DNA of 8,880 bases, from contig DGDY01000238.1 in the NCBI GenBank assembly GCA_002385675.1, positions 605 to 9,484 of the forward strand, written 5' to 3'. A program made the position numbers and the translations under genes. Below are positions 6,829 through 8,880 of the stretch, one piece after another; within the stretch, counting starts at the first letter, position 1; the number at the start of each line of letters is the position of its first letter. Under the pieces are notes generated by a model, which saw only the letters and a program-made list of their open reading frames with translations, was not told the DNA's origin and ran no database searches. Source of the stretch: Anaerolineales bacterium UBA3940 (GTDB lineage Bacteria > Chloroflexota > Anaerolineae > Aggregatilineales > UBA3940).

Positions 6829-7383
6829 ATGGCAAAGGTAATCGGCGGGTTGACCCTTTCTCTGGATGGTTTTGCAAGTGACGCTCACGGCAGTATCGAC
6901 CGGCTCTACCCGGACCTCGTCGATCTGCAAAACTCGGAGATGCTGCAAGAGGAGATACGGACAACCGGCGCGGTGATCCTGGGCCGGCGCTCCTTCGATT
7001 TGGCCGACGACCCGGACGACTACGCCGGGGGCTACGAGTTTCAGGTGCCGCTCTTCGTGGTGACCCATCACGCCCCGGAGAAGAAACCGAAAGAGAACGA
7101 CCAGCTTACCATAACCTTCGTGACGGACGGCATCGAGAGCGCGGTCAAGCAGGCCAAAGCCGCCGCCGGTGACAGGAACGTGATGCTGATCGGCGCCAGC
7201 ATCACCCAGCAATGCCTGAATGCCGGGCTGTGCGACGAGCTTCATGTCGGCTTGATGCCCGTTCTGTTTGGCGAGGGGCTGCGTCTGTTTGAGAACATTG
7301 ACGTCTCAAACATAACGCTCGAAAAGATCAGGGTGTTCGAAGCCGGCGAGAGAACAGACATCTGGTACCGCGTTGTCAGGTAA
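6829..7383 (+). CDS. Dihydrofolate reductase-fold family protein (RibD C-terminal domain type)
   Basis: This 184-residue protein is a stand-alone member of the RibD-C/DHFR-fold family, like the YyaP/YwjB group, whose substrates are mostly unknown; NADPH-dependent reduction is the usual expectation. Visible motifs are the N-terminal strand GLTLSLDGFAS (7-17), GAVILGRRSFD (47-57), and LIGASITQQCLNAGLCDELH (120-139). MPVLFGEGLRLFE (143-155) follows; this is the family's PvlLGxGxxLF signature. The nucleotide-binding Gly pair is IGA rather than GGA. Its base composition is lower in GC than its neighbours (a hand count of four 60-base rows gives about 54%, against 63-77% in rows of rimI and the isomerase). 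It sits 42 bases after rimI with no visible promoter, so it may be read through from tsaB-rimI. It is unlikely to be a true folA. Confidence 0.85.
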   Translation: MAKVIGGLTLSLDGFASDAHGSIDRLYPDLVDLQNSEMLQEEIRTTGAVILGRRSFDLADDPDDYAGGYEFQVPLFVVTHHAPEKKPKENDQLTITFVTDGIESAVKQAKAAAGDRNVMLIGASITQQCLNAGLCDELHVGLMPVLFGEGLRLFENIDVSNITLEKIRVFEAGERTDIWYRVVR

Positions 7384-7463
7384 GCGGCAGGGCCTGTCGA
7401 CCGTTCAGCCCGCCCCAACTCAAGAACCTCTTTTCCGATGATAACTCGATGACAAGTCCTATT

Positions 7464-7467
7464 GGAG
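7464..7467 (+). promoter_or_regulatory. Ribosome binding site deciding the isomerase start
   Basis: GGAG lies eight bases before the ATG at 7476. An in-frame ATG at 7449 has no Shine-Dalgarno sequence, so the later start is preferred. The rest of the 92-base gap after the DHFR-fold gene shows no clear promoter or terminator. Confidence 0.6.
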
Positions 7468-7475
7468 ACACGCTC

Positions 7476-8540
7476 ATGACAATCAACAACCTCGAACAGA
7501 TCCAGCGCATTGACGCGGAGAACATGCTCAGCCACATCGATGCGCTGCCCGACCAGCTTGCCAGTGCCTGGGCGCACGGCCAGTCGCTCGACCTGCCCGC
7601 CGGTGCAGCGGACGTGCAGCAGGTGGTGATCAGCGGCATGGGCGGCTCGGCCATCAGCGCCGACCTGCTCGCCGCGCTCATCGCAGATACCTGCCCCGTG
7701 CCGATCAGCGTGGTGCGCGGCTACGGCCTGCCTGCGCACGTCCGCGGGCCGGAGACGCTCGTCATCGCGCTGAGCCACTCCGGCGGCACCGAGGAGACGC
7801 TCTCCGGCGCGCAGGCGGCAGCGGAGCGCGGTGCTCGCCTGCTGGCCATCACCTCCGGCGGCGAGCTGGCCCCGCTCGCTGAGGGGGCGGGCGGCGCAGC
7901 CTGGACGTTCGAGTATCGTGCCCAGCCCCGCGCCTCGCTCGGCTGGCTGTACGGCCTGCTGCTCGCGGCCTTCTCGCGGCTCGGCTTCGCGCCGGACCTC
8001 GCCGGGGACGTGCAGGAAGCAGTCGAGGTGATGCAGCGCCGCCGCGACGACCTCTCTGCCAGCGCACCCGCCGGGGAGAACGCCGCCTACCGCCTTGCCG
8101 AGCGCCTCGCCGGGCGCATCCCGGTGGTGTGGGGCGCGGAACTGCTCGCGCCGGTTGCCCGCCGCTGGAAGACCCAGCTTAACGAGAATAGCAAAACCGT
8201 GGCCTACTACGAAGAACTGCCCGAACTGAACCACAACACGGTCGCGGGGCTCCAGCTCCCTGGTGGGGTCGGCGAGCGCATCTCGGTCGTGGAGCTGGTA
8301 TCGAGCCGCTACAACCACCCGCGCACGCAGATCCGCCAGCAGGTGACGCACGACCTGCTGGAGCGGGCGGGCATCCCCGCCACACGCGTCGAGGCGCAGG
8401 GTGAGAGCCGCCTGGCCCAGCAGATGACCGCCATCCAGTTTGGCGATTATGTCAGCTTCTACCTGGCGATGATCTACGAGGTCGATCCGACCCCGATTGA
8501 CAACATCGCGTGGCTCAAGGAACGGCTGGCCGGGGCGTGA
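7476..8540 (+). CDS. Bifunctional phosphoglucose/phosphomannose isomerase
   Basis: This SIS-fold enzyme interconverts glucose-6-phosphate or mannose-6-phosphate with fructose-6-phosphate, feeding glycolysis and mannose-containing sugars. The product from the preferred start is 354 residues, normal for the family. The first SIS domain has GMGGSAIS (54-61) and the sugar-phosphate loop SHSGGTEET (100-108). The C-terminal domain has NENSK with E237 and NHN with H253. Their spacing of 16 residues equals that of the catalytic Glu203 and His219 of the characterised archaeal enzyme, as I recall it. The usual NHNE is NHNT here. An ATG at 7449 would add nine residues but lacks a ribosome binding site. 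The stop overlaps the next gene by one base. The enzyme shares a metabolic theme with pyk upstream but not an operon. Confidence 0.93.
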   Translation: MTINNLEQIQRIDAENMLSHIDALPDQLASAWAHGQSLDLPAGAADVQQVVISGMGGSAISADLLAALIADTCPVPISVVRGYGLPAHVRGPETLVIALSHSGGTEETLSGAQAAAERGARLLAITSGGELAPLAEGAGGAAWTFEYRAQPRASLGWLYGLLLAAFSRLGFAPDLAGDVQEAVEVMQRRRDDLSASAPAGENAAYRLAERLAGRIPVVWGAELLAPVARRWKTQLNENSKTVAYYEELPELNHNTVAGLQLPGGVGERISVVELVSSRYNHPRTQIRQQVTHDLLERAGIPATRVEAQGESRLAQQMTAIQFGDYVSFYLAMIYEVDPTPIDNIAWLKERLAGA

Positions 8541-8880
8541 TGTCCGAGCGTACTTCCCACACTGCCGACAAACTCGCCGAGCGCGGCGCGCCCAGCTATG
8601 TCTGGCGGGCCGGTCAGGAGCGCCGCCTCGCCATGATCCGGCGCTGGGGGGCGACGGAGAACGCCGCCATCCTCGTGGACGGCGCGGGCCTGGGCGCGTA
8701 TGCCGCCCACCTGCTGGAGGACAGCCCGCACGTGTTCGCCTTTGACATCGAGCATGACCGCGCCGTCAGCGCGCATGAGCACGTGCCGAACGTCCACGTC
8801 GCCGCCTCCGAGCACAAGCCGTACCCGGCCAACACCTTCGACCTGATCCTGTCGCATGAGGTCATCGAGCACGTGCAGGA
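8540..8880 (+). CDS. Class I SAM-dependent methyltransferase (type 11-like), 5' part only
   Basis: The ATG at 8540 overlaps the isomerase TGA by one base, and the frame stays open to the right edge (113 residues visible). The AdoMet-binding motif I is VDGAGLGAYA (46-55), with Gly-Ala replacing the more common Gly-Cys. An acidic motif II FDIE (68-71) and the post-core strand FDLILSHEVIEHVQ (100-113) follow, the last being typical of the ubiE/type 11 methyltransferase family. Substrate cannot be told from this part. The overlap implies co-translation with the isomerase; a role in modifying a sugar or cell-surface product is possible but only inferred. No good ribosome binding site is seen, which fits coupling. 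Confidence 0.85.
   Translation, partial: MSERTSHTADKLAERGAPSYVWRAGQERRLAMIRRWGATENAAILVDGAGLGAYAAHLLEDSPHVFAFDIEHDRAVSAHEHVPNVHVAASEHKPYPANTFDLILSHEVIEHVQ

Noticed and set aside
7242..8351. Minus-strand open frame of 369 codons opposite the isomerase
   Set aside because: It covers the well-supported isomerase and the end of the reductase and shows shadow-type composition with no domain.

Overview
The window is GC-rich, gene-dense bacterial chromosome. The gene order (mreC-mreD-PBP2, a convergent pyk, then tsaB-rimI and a bifunctional phosphoglucose/phosphomannose isomerase) and the character of the proteins suggest a Chloroflexota-like bacterium, perhaps Anaerolineae. This assignment is inference: there is no rRNA or other phylogenetic marker here to settle it. 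I see no tRNA, rRNA, CRISPR array, prophage or insertion sequence.

Region 1 (1-3575, plus strand) is a cell-shape block. The tail of an unidentified gene ends at 80. It is followed by mreC, mreD (one-base overlap with mreC) and a class B penicillin-binding protein of the PBP2/MrdA type. Together these would drive lateral-wall peptidoglycan synthesis. No rodA follows PBP2. Region 2 (3576-3666) lies between converging genes and holds two adjacent perfect 10-bp hairpins.

Region 3 (3667-5181, minus strand) is pyruvate kinase. Region 4 (5182-5449) is a divergent regulatory interval. It has a promoter candidate for pyk, a better one for tsaB, and a 14-base direct repeat (13/14 identical) around the tsaB -10 element.

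Region 5 (5450-8880, plus strand) starts with tsaB (tRNA t6A synthesis) and an enlarged rimI-like GNAT acetyltransferase. Next is a small RibD-C/DHFR-fold reductase whose base composition is clearly lower in GC than its neighbours, so it is probably a late arrival. Then come the bifunctional PGI/PMI isomerase and, overlapping its stop codon by one base, a SAM-dependent methyltransferase that runs off the right edge.

Most of the window is ordinary housekeeping DNA, and I do not find convincing evidence of a new multi-gene system. The points worth a second look are the paired hairpins, four cysteines placed next to catalytic motifs in PBP2, the odd RimI homologue, the low-GC reductase, and the repeat in the tsaB promoter.
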